DNA of 64,000 bases from Kaistella flava (ex Peng et al. 2021) (GTDB lineage: Bacteria; Bacteroidota; Bacteroidia; Flavobacteriales; Weeksellaceae): NCBI RefSeq assembly GCF_015191005.1, contig NZ_CP040442.1, positions 1,364,001 through 1,428,000 of the forward strand, written 5' to 3'. The translations under genes were made by a program, and so were the position numbers. Below are positions 50,489-59,981 of the stretch, piece after piece (positions within the stretch are counted from its first letter, which is position 1; every line of letters begins with the position of its first letter). The notes beneath the pieces are model-generated. The model worked only from the letters and a program-made list of their open reading frames with translations. It was not told where the DNA came from and did not search any database.

Positions 50489-52420
50489 TTATTCTTTAAT
50501 AAATTTCAAATTCTTTTCTGCAATTTTTAACAGATAAACTCCTTTTGGAAGCGTATTTACACCGATTGAATTTTTACACGAAATCGTTCCTGACTTCACC
50601 AACTTACCATCAATACTGAAAATCTCATACGACTCATCTTTAGTAATTCCATCTACAGAAAGTTGGTCCTTCACTGGATTTGGATAAATTCTGATTTCAT
50701 TTTTAGAAGCATCATTTACCGCGAGAATCGAAGTATCTTTCGTTACTGTTGAACCTTTGGTAATAATCTGATTTTCATAATTAAACTGAACTGAAGCCAC
50801 CGTGAAAGTCAAAGCTTCGGCAAAATTTTGATTATTTGAATTATTGTTTAAAACTAAATAAGCAACTTGCCCGGCAGTTCCGTTTACTTTAATGGGTAAA
50901 GGCATTTTAAAGAAACTAACAGAAGGATGGCTTTGAGTTTGACCCACTTTAAATCTCAAAACTTTATCTGTAGTTTGATTCCATTTTATTTGATAAGTCG
51001 GATATCCCTGACCGTAAATCCAGTCGTTGAAAAATTCGGTAAAATCTTTTCCTGTAGATTGTAATAATGAATTCTTTAAATCATCTGTTCGCACATAATT
51101 ATAGGCAAGATTTGGACGGGAATGATACTCTTTTAAAGCTTGATAAAAAACGGCATCACCTAAAATCCATTTAAGCATTCGAACGACATAACCACCTTTC
51201 GAATAAGTTAATCTGCTGTCAAAAACGGCATTGGTGCTTCCTAAATTAGCATCGTTAACGTAAACACTCCCGCCAGCAGAACTTGTAACAAAATTCATTT
51301 CATCCGAAAGAAAAGACATAAACTGACTGTTAGTCATTAATAACTTTTCATTGGCAAGATGCGCTCCGAAAGTTGCGAAACCTTCATTAAGCCAAATGTC
51401 ATTCCATGCTCCAGTAGTCACTTTGTCGCCAAACCATTGATGGGCAAGTTCATGTGCAATAAGACTTTTACTAAAGCCGCCCATTGACGACATGGTTGAA
51501 TGCTCCATTCCACCGCCCCAGCCAAATTCCATGTGACCGTATTTTTCATTTCGGTAAGGATATGGGCCAAAATTTTCTTCGAAAACATTCATAATATCTT
51601 TGGTCCAATTGATATTCGCCATCGTTGAAGAATTGTTTGCTGTAGAAGGATAAACATAATTCACAAACGGAAAAGGTGGCGTTCCCATCACATCATTAAA
51701 CTTCGTATAATTCGTAATTCCCAAAGCCACTAAATAAGCGGGAATCGGATAATTGGTTTGCCAAAAAGTCAATTTTTTATTTCCTGGCAACATTGTTTCA
51801 GAAAATAACTTTCCATTAGAAGCTACATTATATTGATTTGGAGTAGTAATCTTAATATCAAGTTTTTCAATTTTATCATTCATACTCTGTTTGGTCGGAA
51901 ACCATTCCTGCGCACCGTAAGGTTCTGAAAGGGTAAATAGAACAGGCTTTCCTCCCTGAGTTGAAGTGGTGAAAGCATCTCCCGCACTACCAGAAGTATC
52001 AGGTGCACCAGAATATTTAATCGTAAGTGAATCTAAAGTTGCCGACGCGAGCGACGTTGGAAAGTCGATTTTTATTTCCTTCGTTGGTAATTGCGTGAAT
52101 GATAAATTCGTACCATGGTATTTCACTTCGGAAACCGTCAGCACATTAGAAAAGTCAAAATAGATACTGGAAATATTTTGATTCGGAACGAAATGGCTCG
52201 TTACTGTTCCACTCACAAAATATTGTGCTGGATCTAGATTCAAGTCCAATCTTTGATATCTCAAATCATAATTCAAAGTGTTTGGATTCACGTTGTAGTT
52301 AATCATTTTCGTATATCGCCGAGCCTCATTTCTGATCATACTTTTTCTTTCGGCCTCTTCGTTTTGTCCAAAAACCTGAACGAAAGCGAACATTATTACA
52401 AGTACATAAAATTGTTTCAT
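50489..52420 (-). CDS. M1 family aminopeptidase with T9SS C-terminal sorting domain
   Basis: The 643-residue protein has a signal peptide (to about 19, VFGQN), an N-terminal beta domain, and the zinc site HELAHQWFGDKVTTG with His323, Glu324, His327 and the distant Glu346 in WLNEGFAT. The substrate motif GGGMEH is at 302-307. The last 70 residues (IYPNPVKDQLSVDGITKD ... LPKGVYLLKIAEKNLKFIKE) are a type A T9SS sorting domain. It is an extracellular or cell-surface peptidase; N-terminal specificity is inferred. It has its own terminator. Confidence 0.92.
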   Translation of the reverse strand: MKQFYVLVIMFAFVQVFGQNEEAERKSMIRNEARRYTKMINYNVNPNTLNYDLRYQRLDLNLDPAQYFVSGTVTSHFVPNQNISSIYFDFSNVLTVSEVKYHGTNLSFTQLPTKEIKIDFPTSLASATLDSLTIKYSGAPDTSGSAGDAFTTSTQGGKPVLFTLSEPYGAQEWFPTKQSMNDKIEKLDIKITTPNQYNVASNGKLFSETMLPGNKKLTFWQTNYPIPAYLVALGITNYTKFNDVMGTPPFPFVNYVYPSTANNSSTMANINWTKDIMNVFEENFGPYPYRNEKYGHMEFGWGGGMEHSTMSSMGGFSKSLIAHELAHQWFGDKVTTGAWNDIWLNEGFATFGAHLANEKLLMTNSQFMSFLSDEMNFVTSSAGGSVYVNDANLGSTNAVFDSRLTYSKGGYVVRMLKWILGDAVFYQALKEYHSRPNLAYNYVRTDDLKNSLLQSTGKDFTEFFNDWIYGQGYPTYQIKWNQTTDKVLRFKVGQTQSHPSVSFFKMPLPIKVNGTAGQVAYLVLNNNSNNQNFAEALTFTVASVQFNYENQIITKGSTVTKDTSILAVNDASKNEIRIYPNPVKDQLSVDGITKDESYEIFSIDGKLVKSGTISCKNSIGVNTLPKGVYLLKIAEKNLKFIKE

Positions 52421-52446
52421 TGATTAAATTATTTACCGTTAAAGAT

Positions 52447-52477
52447 AAAAAAAACCTTTCAATAATTATTGAAAGGT
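52447..52477 (-). terminator. Terminator of dacB
   Basis: ACCTTTCAATAATTATTGAAAGGT is a perfect 24-bp palindrome. The plus-strand A-run gives a U-tract on the minus strand. Confidence 0.85.
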
Positions 52478-52500
52478 AAATATTTTAATGAAATAAACAA

Positions 52501-53952
52501 TTACAGATTCAGAGTCGGCTCCAGGATTTGCTCCATTCGGCTTTTAACTTGATCTACAGATCCTGCGTAATTATTAATGAGTAGTGAAAACACCAAAGTT
52601 TTACCAGAATTTGTTTTCATATATCCGGCTAAAGTTTTCACTTTATTTAAAGTTCCTGTTTTTGCGAAAACCTGTCCGTTTCCGGTCGTGTTAAACATTC
52701 TTTTTAATGTTCCTGTTTGTCCACCAATTGGCAAAGTTTCCTGAAAAGTAGTATAATATTTTTCATCCATCAAATGCGCTAAAAACTTCACTTGAGAAAT
52801 TGGAGTGACCACATTAGCTCTTGAAAGTCCACTTCCGTCGAAGTAATTTAGACCTTCAGTTTCAAAACCTACTGATTTTAAGTGATCATTTACCACGATT
52901 CTTCCTGCTTCTAAAGTTTGATCACCTAACTTTTGAAAACCTACCATTCTCAACGTTGCTTCTGCCAAAGCATTATCGCTGTGTTGATTGGTATACATAA
53001 TGATCTCTGCTAAAGTTGGAGACTGGTATGAAGTGATAACTTCTCTTTTCTCAGGATTAGGATCGGTCATTTTCGCTACGACTTTTCCTACTACCGGTAA
53101 ACCGCTTTTAAGCATTGCTGCACGTAAATTATTGGCTAAATAAGCTGGAGCATCCGGAAGTTTCGTTGTTAAATTACCACCGTCAAATTTATCAGCATAT
53201 ACCATTTGACCAATATAAGGCGAGATATAGTAATAGTTTTTATTCTCAGAAAACGGATTTGCTTTCTTAGCAATCAGTTTTTCATTTTGAGGATTGATTT
53301 CTTTAGTCGTTCCAACGGGTAAATAATAATTTCCATTTTCAAGCCAAACGATACTTTCCGGTAATAACTGGCTTTTATTTAATTTAAAAACACCGTTTTG
53401 AATAATAATATCTCCATTTACTTTTTTAATTCCTTTCTCGGAAATGGCTGCTTTAAAATCGGAAATTATGCTGCTGTAAGAACTTGCGCCTGCTTTATTG
53501 GTACCCAGTGAAGGATCACCACTTCCCACGATATACAAATTTCCATTAAGAACACCATCTTCAATAGTGCCTGAATACTCTAACTGAGTAACCCATTTAA
53601 ACTGTTCTCCCAAAAGGTTCATGGCAGTTTCTGTGGTTAATAACTTCGTCGTAGAAGCCGGAATCAACGATGCATTCTCATTATAAGAACTAATCACCTT
53701 TTTGGTTTTCGGATCATAAACTACGAAACCCCAGTTTGCATTTCGCAAAACAGGATCGTTCATCATAGAATTCAATTTGATATCTACGAGTTCTTTCGCG
53801 CTTAGAAGTTTTTCAGCGGACTCTTTAGAAGTATTGGAATTTTGATTGTCGTAAGATTGAGGATAATTGGTAGAAGCGAAGGTTCCCTGCCCAAATGCAA
53901 ATGCAGAAACTGCTATTGCAGAGGAAACCAGAATTTTTTTGATGTTAATCAT
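52501..53952 (-). CDS. dacB: D-alanyl-D-alanine carboxypeptidase/endopeptidase (PBP4 family)
   Basis: The 483-residue penicillin-binding protein trims peptidoglycan peptides. It has a signal sequence (to about 26) and the three active-site motifs: SxxK at Ser100-Lys103 (IPASTTKLLTT), SxN at Ser325-Asn327 (HSDNALAE), and KTG at 431-433 (AKTGTLNKVKTLAGY). A large insertion between SxxK and SxN is typical of class C PBP4. It acts in the periplasm. It is a single gene flanked by terminators. Confidence 0.93.
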   Translation of the reverse strand: MINIKKILVSSAIAVSAFAFGQGTFASTNYPQSYDNQNSNTSKESAEKLLSAKELVDIKLNSMMNDPVLRNANWGFVVYDPKTKKVISSYNENASLIPASTTKLLTTETAMNLLGEQFKWVTQLEYSGTIEDGVLNGNLYIVGSGDPSLGTNKAGASSYSSIISDFKAAISEKGIKKVNGDIIIQNGVFKLNKSQLLPESIVWLENGNYYLPVGTTKEINPQNEKLIAKKANPFSENKNYYYISPYIGQMVYADKFDGGNLTTKLPDAPAYLANNLRAAMLKSGLPVVGKVVAKMTDPNPEKREVITSYQSPTLAEIIMYTNQHSDNALAEATLRMVGFQKLGDQTLEAGRIVVNDHLKSVGFETEGLNYFDGSGLSRANVVTPISQVKFLAHLMDEKYYTTFQETLPIGGQTGTLKRMFNTTGNGQVFAKTGTLNKVKTLAGYMKTNSGKTLVFSLLINNYAGSVDQVKSRMEQILEPTLNL

Positions 53953-54103
53953 TTAATTTTATTATTTGATTATCTAGTGAATGCTTTGTTAAAAGAATAC
54001 GATTCTCATATAAAACATCTTTTTAACGCTCAAAAGTATAAAATATTGTTGAAGCACAGTGTTTTAACGGTGCTAAAACCATGGTAATTACTGTTAAACT
54101 TTG

Positions 54104-56551
54104 TTAAAAGTCAACATAAATCACCTTTTTTATAGAATGGTAAGCTGTAATCTCATCAAACTCGGTCAAACTTTTGGTAACTAAATTTTTATAATCTGCA
54201 TACTTTTTACCTCGTGGTAATTTGAGTAAAAGTTGGTATTGATACATTAAATTCAACTTTCCGATTGGAGATTTTTCTGGACCAAGAATACATTCTTCGG
54301 GTAAATATTTTCTAAGAATTGAACCTAAAAACTGTGAAGCACGATTTACTTTATCTTCTCTACGATGCTTTAATTCAATCATAATCAATTTTACGAAAGG
54401 CGGATAAAGGAATTTCTTTCTCTCCGTTAATAAATGTTCGTAAATCATTGGCGTATCATGATCCTTAAGCATTTGAAAAATGGAATGTTGCGGATTATAA
54501 GTTTGAATTAAAACCTTCCCATTTCCAGACATTCTACCGGCTCTACCCGAAACTTGAGTGATTAATTGAAACGCTCTTTCTTCAGCACGAAAATCCTGTA
54601 CATATAATAAGGAGTCCGCTTTTGGAATTGCGACCAATTCAATATTATCAAAATCTAATCCTTTGGAAATCATTTGAGTTCCAACAATAATATCCGTCTC
54701 GCCTTCTTCTATTTTCTCATATAATTTCTCGTAGGCAAATTTCTTGCGCATGGAATCAACATCCATTCGGTCGACTTCTGACTCAGGGAAAATTTTACAA
54801 ACTTCTTCGTGAATCTGCTCTACACCAACTCCTCTTACATTCAATTTTTCAGAATGACATTTCGGACAGGCTTTCGGTTTTGCTGCTTTTTGCCCACAAT
54901 AATGACATTTCATTTCATTATTATACTTGTGGTACGTCATCACCACATCACAATTCGAACAGTAATTTACATAACCACAAGTTTCACATTCCACAACATT
55001 GGCGTAACCACGGCGATTATGAAGAATCATGGTTTGCTTTTTCTGATCGAGTTCTTTTCTAATTTCGTCAATTAACTGCAAAGAAAAACTACCAACCAAT
55101 TTTTTAGAATCTTGTGCTTCTTTAAAATTAATCAATTCAAACTGTGGAATATTTACATTTCCAAAACGTTCGCCCAAGAAAACGTATTTCAGTTTTTCCT
55201 TTTTTGCAGCGTAATAAGATTCTACCGAGGGAGTCGCAGAACCCAGAATAACATTGGCTTTATAGAATTTCGCTAAAACCTGCGCGGCATCTTTAGCATT
55301 AAAAAACGGAGAAATTTCCCGCGGTTTATAACTGGAATCGTGTTCTTCATCAACAACGATTAACCCTAAATTCTCATAAGGTAAAAACAACGCATTCCTG
55401 GTACCAATAAGGATTTTGATATCGTTATTTTTAATTCTTCTCCAAACTTCTACCTTTTCGAAATCAGTTAATTTTTGATGATAAAAGCCCAATTGTTTGC
55501 CGTATTTTTTTTCTAAACGCTGAACGATCTGTTTGGTGATCGCAATCTCAGGAAGCAGAAATAAAACGTTTTTTCCATCAGCAACAGTTTCTTCAATCTT
55601 TTCTAAATAAACGTGGGTTTTCCCGGAAGAAGTAACGCCGTGAAGCAACACATTTTTTCCTTGTTCAAAGGCTTCATCAATTTCAATTTTTGCTTGAAGT
55701 TGAATATCACTCAGTTTTTCTAATTCTTCAGTTTCGCCTTCATAACTTTCTAATCTGTCTTTTTGAAGATAATATTCCTGAACCAAATCTTTTTCAATTA
55801 ATGATTTTAATTGCGCTTGAACGTAATTTCCTTCATGAAAAACATCTGACTTTTTGATTAATTTTTCAGGATGTTCGGTTTGTTTCTCTAATAATAAAAG
55901 AAATAATTCCTGTTGTTTCGGCGAACGTTTTAATGATAAAAGAATTTCAGGTAAATGAGAATTCTTTACGGTTTCATTATTAATCTTTAAATAAGCAACT
56001 TCTTTGGCTTTGTACTTTTCAGCGATTTTCTCATCAATTTCAATGTATTGTAAATCGATTAATGATTTAATAGTTTTTACAATATCTCTTTTAGGAATAA
56101 ATGCTTCAATCTCCGTTAAATTAATGAGTTGTCGAACTTCCAAGGCTTGTATCAAATACATTTCATTGACATCTAAATTCTCGAAATCAATAACAATATT
56201 TGATCTTAATTTTAGATACGTTTCACTTTCTAATTTTAAAGAACCTGGAAATGAAAAACGATAAATCTCACCCAAGTTACAGATATAATAATCTGAAAGC
56301 CAGTTCCAAAATTGAATTTGTTCTTTGGGCAAAATCGGAAAATCATCTAAAATATTGATAATATCTTTCGGTACAAAGGTTTCTGGTTCTTGATCATGAA
56401 GATCGAAAACAATTCCGGTATAAATCTTTTTTCCACCAAAAGCCACCAAAACCCTCATTCCAACTTGAATGGAAGACGAAAGTTCAGCGGGAACTTTGTA
56501 GGTGAAAGTTCCTTTTAAATTTAAGGGAAGAATGACTTGGGCGAAACTCAA
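54104..56551 (-). CDS. priA: Primosomal protein N' (replication restart helicase PriA)
   Basis: The 815-residue helicase restarts stalled replication forks. The N-terminal DNA-binding domain (1-190) recognises the 3' end. The superfamily 2 helicase core has LLHGVTSSGKTHVYLEKI, VVDEEHDSSYKPRE and ILGSATPSVESYYAA. The zinc-binding segment near 510-560 has the pairs CETCGYVNYCSNC, CHYCG and CPKC. QLITQVSGRAGRMSG is motif VI. Length is usual. It is a single gene, and its upstream side carries a dispersed palindromic repeat. Confidence 0.96.
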   Translation of the reverse strand: MSFAQVILPLNLKGTFTYKVPAELSSSIQVGMRVLVAFGGKKIYTGIVFDLHDQEPETFVPKDIINILDDFPILPKEQIQFWNWLSDYYICNLGEIYRFSFPGSLKLESETYLKLRSNIVIDFENLDVNEMYLIQALEVRQLINLTEIEAFIPKRDIVKTIKSLIDLQYIEIDEKIAEKYKAKEVAYLKINNETVKNSHLPEILLSLKRSPKQQELFLLLLEKQTEHPEKLIKKSDVFHEGNYVQAQLKSLIEKDLVQEYYLQKDRLESYEGETEELEKLSDIQLQAKIEIDEAFEQGKNVLLHGVTSSGKTHVYLEKIEETVADGKNVLFLLPEIAITKQIVQRLEKKYGKQLGFYHQKLTDFEKVEVWRRIKNNDIKILIGTRNALFLPYENLGLIVVDEEHDSSYKPREISPFFNAKDAAQVLAKFYKANVILGSATPSVESYYAAKKEKLKYVFLGERFGNVNIPQFELINFKEAQDSKKLVGSFSLQLIDEIRKELDQKKQTMILHNRRGYANVVECETCGYVNYCSNCDVVMTYHKYNNEMKCHYCGQKAAKPKACPKCHSEKLNVRGVGVEQIHEEVCKIFPESEVDRMDVDSMRKKFAYEKLYEKIEEGETDIIVGTQMISKGLDFDNIELVAIPKADSLLYVQDFRAEERAFQLITQVSGRAGRMSGNGKVLIQTYNPQHSIFQMLKDHDTPMIYEHLLTERKKFLYPPFVKLIMIELKHRREDKVNRASQFLGSILRKYLPEECILGPEKSPIGKLNLMYQYQLLLKLPRGKKYADYKNLVTKSLTEFDEITAYHSIKKVIYVDF

Positions 56552-56615
56552 TGCGTAAATATGTTGATTTGATGATGTACCATTGTTATTAATGGTTTAC
56601 AAATTTAGAAATAAA

Positions 56616-56679
56616 TTTCGGCTAAAGCCAATTGCATTTTTGGAAATAAAAAACGGGCTAATGCCCGTTTCTATTGATA
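56616..56679 (+). repeat. Dispersed palindromic repeat, copy 2
   Basis: TTTCGGCTAAAGCCAATTGC, then AAACGGGCTAATGCCCGTTT and CTATTGATAA, in the same order as the copy at 11211-11272. The loop of the second palindrome differs by one base (TAAT against TAAA), and the centre has diverged. It lies between priA and the proline dehydrogenase gene. Confidence 0.7.
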
Positions 56680-56721
56680 ATGATTATTTTGAAAATTCAA
56701 AATAAAAAATTTATTTCAAAA

Positions 56722-57891
56722 TTATTTTCCTTTTCTTCTGTTTAATTCTTTTTGAATCAAACCTAGTTCACGTCCTGTTTGTCCGGCTACAGAAGTATTT
56801 TCCTGCGCTCTTCTCGTCAAATATGGAACAACATCTTTCACTGGTCCGTACGGAAGATATTTGCAAACATTATATTTTTCAGCACCTAAATAATAAGTGA
56901 TATTGTCACTCATTCCGTATAACTGTCCGAAATAAATTTGTGGATGATCGTGAGGCAAGCCCATCGCTTTCATTTTATCCATCACAAGTTCTGTCGATTT
57001 CTCATTGTGTGTTCCGAAAAAGGCAGAAACTTTATCTAAGTTATTTAAGACAAAATCAATGGCACCGTTATAATTATCATCAGACGCTTGTTTGGTCGGC
57101 TGAATTGGATCTGGATATTTCATTTCTGCAGCACGCGCTCTTTCTTTTTCCATGTAAGCGCCACGCACGAATTTGTAACCAAGGAAATAATTTTTCTCTT
57201 TGGCTCTTTCTAGATCTTTTGCCAAATATTCCAATCTTCCAGTTCTGTACATTTGAATCGTATTCCAAATAATGGCTTTTTCTTTATTGAATCTTTCCAT
57301 CATGACATTGACCAGATCATCGGTTGCGTCTTGCATCCAACTATCTTCTGCATCAACCATCAAGACTACATTTCGGTCAAAAGCCATTTGACAAACGTCC
57401 TCAAATCTTTTTACAACTCTCGCCCATTCTTCTTTTTGCGAAGTAGTTAATTCTACTTTTTTACCAACTTCTTCATAAATTTCAATTCGTCCAAAAGCGG
57501 TTGGTTTAAAAACCACAAAAGGAATCGCTGGATTTCCTTCAGCAAATTTGATGTTCTGCTTGATTTCAGTACAGGTATCATCAAAAACTTTTTCTTCTGC
57601 TTTCCCTTCAATTGCGTAATCGAAAATACTCCCGACGTGATGCTTAAACATTTGCTTCACGACTTTCATACTTTCTTCATGCGTTTCACCACCACAAAAC
57701 TGTTCGAATAAAGTTTGCTTCACGATATTGGTTACAAAGGGAAAATCATTCTTTACCGTAAAGTTAAGCGCTGAAATTCCAACATTAGTAATCAAAGGCT
57801 GCTCAATGGCTTTGAACATCCAATACGCTTTTTTAAGTTGCGAATCGGTTTTGTCTGCAAAGGCAATCTGGGTGTTATTGAAAATACTCAT
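56722..57891 (-). CDS. Proline dehydrogenase
   Basis: The 389-residue flavoenzyme oxidises proline to pyrroline-5-carboxylate. The beta/alpha barrel shows the motifs VLMVDAEDSWMQD, KGAIIWNTIQMYRTG-type sequence (KAIIWNTIQMYRTGR), FLGYKFVRGAYMEKERARA, FGTHNEKSTELVM and the FAD/proline end YLPYGPVKDVVPYLTRRAQEN. Size is that of the single-domain enzyme, so the pyrroline-5-carboxylate dehydrogenase is separate. TAAATTTG at 57911-57918 may be the -7 box. It is divergent from aroB. Confidence 0.93.
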   Translation of the reverse strand: MSIFNNTQIAFADKTDSQLKKAYWMFKAIEQPLITNVGISALNFTVKNDFPFVTNIVKQTLFEQFCGGETHEESMKVVKQMFKHHVGSIFDYAIEGKAEEKVFDDTCTEIKQNIKFAEGNPAIPFVVFKPTAFGRIEIYEEVGKKVELTTSQKEEWARVVKRFEDVCQMAFDRNVVLMVDAEDSWMQDATDDLVNVMMERFNKEKAIIWNTIQMYRTGRLEYLAKDLERAKEKNYFLGYKFVRGAYMEKERARAAEMKYPDPIQPTKQASDDNYNGAIDFVLNNLDKVSAFFGTHNEKSTELVMDKMKAMGLPHDHPQIYFGQLYGMSDNITYYLGAEKYNVCKYLPYGPVKDVVPYLTRRAQENTSVAGQTGRELGLIQKELNRRKGK

Positions 57892-57933
57892 GATAATTAT
57901 TAAAGTTGAGCAAATTTAATAATACTGAATGAA

Positions 57934-57963
57934 TTGATAAGACTAAATTAAAGTTTAATTTTG
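57934..57963 (+). promoter_or_regulatory. Promoter of aroB (TTG-N19-TAATTTTG)
   Basis: TTG (57934-57936) and TAATTTTG (57956-57963) are 19 nt apart, the Bacteroidota consensus, 18 nt ahead of the aroB ATG. Confidence 0.7.
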
Positions 57964-57981
57964 TGATAAATTTCAGTATTC

Positions 57982-59022
57982 ATGATTTCAATATTAGATG
58001 AGCACTTCTCGCAACTCAACAATTTTATAAAAGATTTAAACCCAACTCAACTTTTAATTTTAGTTGATGAAAACACTCACGAACATTGTCTTCCCACGCT
58101 TCTAGGGAATTTAGAAACCGAGATCCCTTTTGAAATCATCGAAATTGAAGCCGGCGAAGAATTGAAAACTTTGGAAACGGCGGCGCAACTTTGGGAAATC
58201 TTAACCGAATTTGAAACCGACCGAAAAGCCTTAATGATTAATTTGGGTGGCGGCGTCATCACTGATATGGGCGGATTTATCGCGTCGACTTACAAAAGAG
58301 GAATTTCGTTCACTAATATTCCGACGAGTCTTTTAGGAATGTGTGATGCTTCTATTGGAGGTAAAACGGGAATTGATCATCAATTTTTAAAGAACATTAT
58401 TGGGACTTTTGCCCATCCGGAACAGATTTTTGTATTTCCTGAATTCTTGTATACTTTACCTTTTGAGGAATTAAGAAGTGGATTTGCCGAAATGTTGAAA
58501 CACGGTTTAATTACGGATGAAAAGCATTGGAATGATTTAATTTCCATTAAAGAATTAACACCAGAAAACATTTTCCCTTTCATCGAAAGATCGATGAAGA
58601 TTAAACAAAATGTCGTTGAACAAGATTTTACGGAACAAAACATTCGTAAAACTTTGAATTTTGGTCATACGATTGGTCATGCTTTAGAAAGTTTATTTCT
58701 ATTAAAAGGAAAACCAATTATGCATGGTGAAGCCGTTGCGTTGGGAATGATTTGCGAAACGAGAATTTCATTTTTGCAGGATTTAATTTCAGAAGAAACT
58801 GCAAATGACATTGTTTTCAACATTCGAAAGTTTTACCCTCAATTAAATATTAGCGAGTTTTCATTAGAGGAAATCGTCAATTTAATGAAGAACGACAAAA
58901 AGAACTCTGCGGGGAATATTAATTTCTCTTTATTAACCGGAATAGGAAGTTCAACTTTTAATTGTTCTGTTAGTCTTGAGAACATTAAAAACTCATTGCT
59001 ATATTATCAAAATTTACCGTAA
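57982..59022 (+). CDS. aroB: 3-dehydroquinate synthase
   Basis: The 346-residue enzyme makes 3-dehydroquinate, the second step of the shikimate pathway, with NAD+ and a metal. NAD-binding MINLGGGVITDMGGFIASTYKRG and IPTSLLGMCDASIGGKTGIDH are clear. The metal ligands are the glutamate in RSGFAEMLKHGL and histidines in FGHTIGHALE and MHGEAVALGM. Slightly shorter than the usual 360 residues but complete. It is followed by a terminator. Confidence 0.95.
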   Translation: MISILDEHFSQLNNFIKDLNPTQLLILVDENTHEHCLPTLLGNLETEIPFEIIEIEAGEELKTLETAAQLWEILTEFETDRKALMINLGGGVITDMGGFIASTYKRGISFTNIPTSLLGMCDASIGGKTGIDHQFLKNIIGTFAHPEQIFVFPEFLYTLPFEELRSGFAEMLKHGLITDEKHWNDLISIKELTPENIFPFIERSMKIKQNVVEQDFTEQNIRKTLNFGHTIGHALESLFLLKGKPIMHGEAVALGMICETRISFLQDLISEETANDIVFNIRKFYPQLNISEFSLEEIVNLMKNDKKNSAGNINFSLLTGIGSSTFNCSVSLENIKNSLLYYQNLP

Positions 59023-59046
59023 AAAGTAACTAAACTGCTGAACTAC

Positions 59047-59085
59047 ATTCCTATACAATTATTGTGTAGGAATTTTCTATTTTTG
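59047..59085 (+). terminator. Terminator of aroB
   Basis: ATTCCTATACA pairs with TGTGTAGGAAT (one G-T pair) over a five-base loop, followed by TTTTCTATTTTT. Confidence 0.75.
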
Positions 59086-59320
59086 ATAACTGACTGATTT
59101 ATAGTTAAATAAATAAAATACTATTTAAACCATTGTTTAATTTCATATGTCAATATATTATTTTGGCACACCATTTGAAAGTACTCCAAGCGTAAAACAA
59201 ATTTAAAAATGTAATGATAATGAGGATTGAATGATTTTAGAAATTTAGAAATTTCAATTATTAAAATCAAAACAATTCAATTATTAAAAACGTAAAAATT
59301 AATTAGAAAATTTAAAGATT

Positions 59321-59926
59321 ATGAAAAAGTTAGTATTAGGTGCAGCAATCGCAGTAAGTTCATTGTCATTCGCACAACAATTCGGGATCAAAGCAGGAAT
59401 GAATGTATCTTCTTTATCAAGTGATGCATCATTAAGCGACCAAAAATCGAAAATCGGTTTCAATGCAGGTTTATTTATGAACGCTCCATTAGCAACAAAC
59501 TTCAGTATTCAACCAGAAATTATGTATTCTCAAATGGGTGATAAAGGTACTGCAACAGTTCTTGGTACAGAATATTCTTCTGCAAGAAACCTAGATTACG
59601 TTACCGTACCAGTTATGTTCCAATATAACGCTACACCTTCATTTTATTTAGAAGCAGGTCCAGAATTCGGACTATTGGTAAGTGCTAAAAACAAATTGAA
59701 AAATGAATCAACTGGTAATACCGTTTCTGAAAGTTCAAATTACAAAGACGATTTAAACGGATTTAACTTTGGTTTAGGTTTAGGAGCAGGATATTATTTC
59801 ACTCCAAATGTAGGTTTAACTGCAAGATATGTTGCTGGTTTAACTGACATCGCAAAGGACAGACCAAGTGGATCTGACGCTGTAAGAAACAACTTATTCC
59901 AAGTTGGTTTGGCTTACAAATTCTAA
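59321..59926 (+). CDS. Outer-membrane beta-barrel (porin family) protein
   Basis: The 201-residue protein has a signal peptide (MKKLVLGAAIAVSSLSFAQ) and the OMP_b-brl pattern: FGIKAGMNVSSLSSDASL, SKIGFNAGLFMNAPL, FSIQPEIMYSQMGDKG, YVTVPVMFQYN, FYLEAGPEFGLLVSA, FNFGLGLGAGYYFTPNVGLT, ending FQVGLAYKF. This is the PorT-like small barrel group. The substrate is unknown. About 300 bp of AT-rich sequence precede it with no firm promoter. It is closed by a palindromic terminator shared with purF. Confidence 0.8.
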   Translation: MKKLVLGAAIAVSSLSFAQQFGIKAGMNVSSLSSDASLSDQKSKIGFNAGLFMNAPLATNFSIQPEIMYSQMGDKGTATVLGTEYSSARNLDYVTVPVMFQYNATPSFYLEAGPEFGLLVSAKNKLKNESTGNTVSESSNYKDDLNGFNFGLGLGAGYYFTPNVGLTARYVAGLTDIAKDRPSGSDAVRNNLFQVGLAYKF

Positions 59927-59945
59927 AACACAAATCATATATATT

Positions 59946-59977
59946 AAAAAAGGTTGGGAATTAATTCCCAACCTTTT
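59946..59977 (+). terminator. Bidirectional terminator between the barrel gene and purF
   Basis: AAAAGGTTGGGAATTAATTCCCAACCTTTT is a near-perfect palindrome (14 pairs) with A and T runs at its ends. Confidence 0.9.
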
Positions 59978-59981
59978 GTTT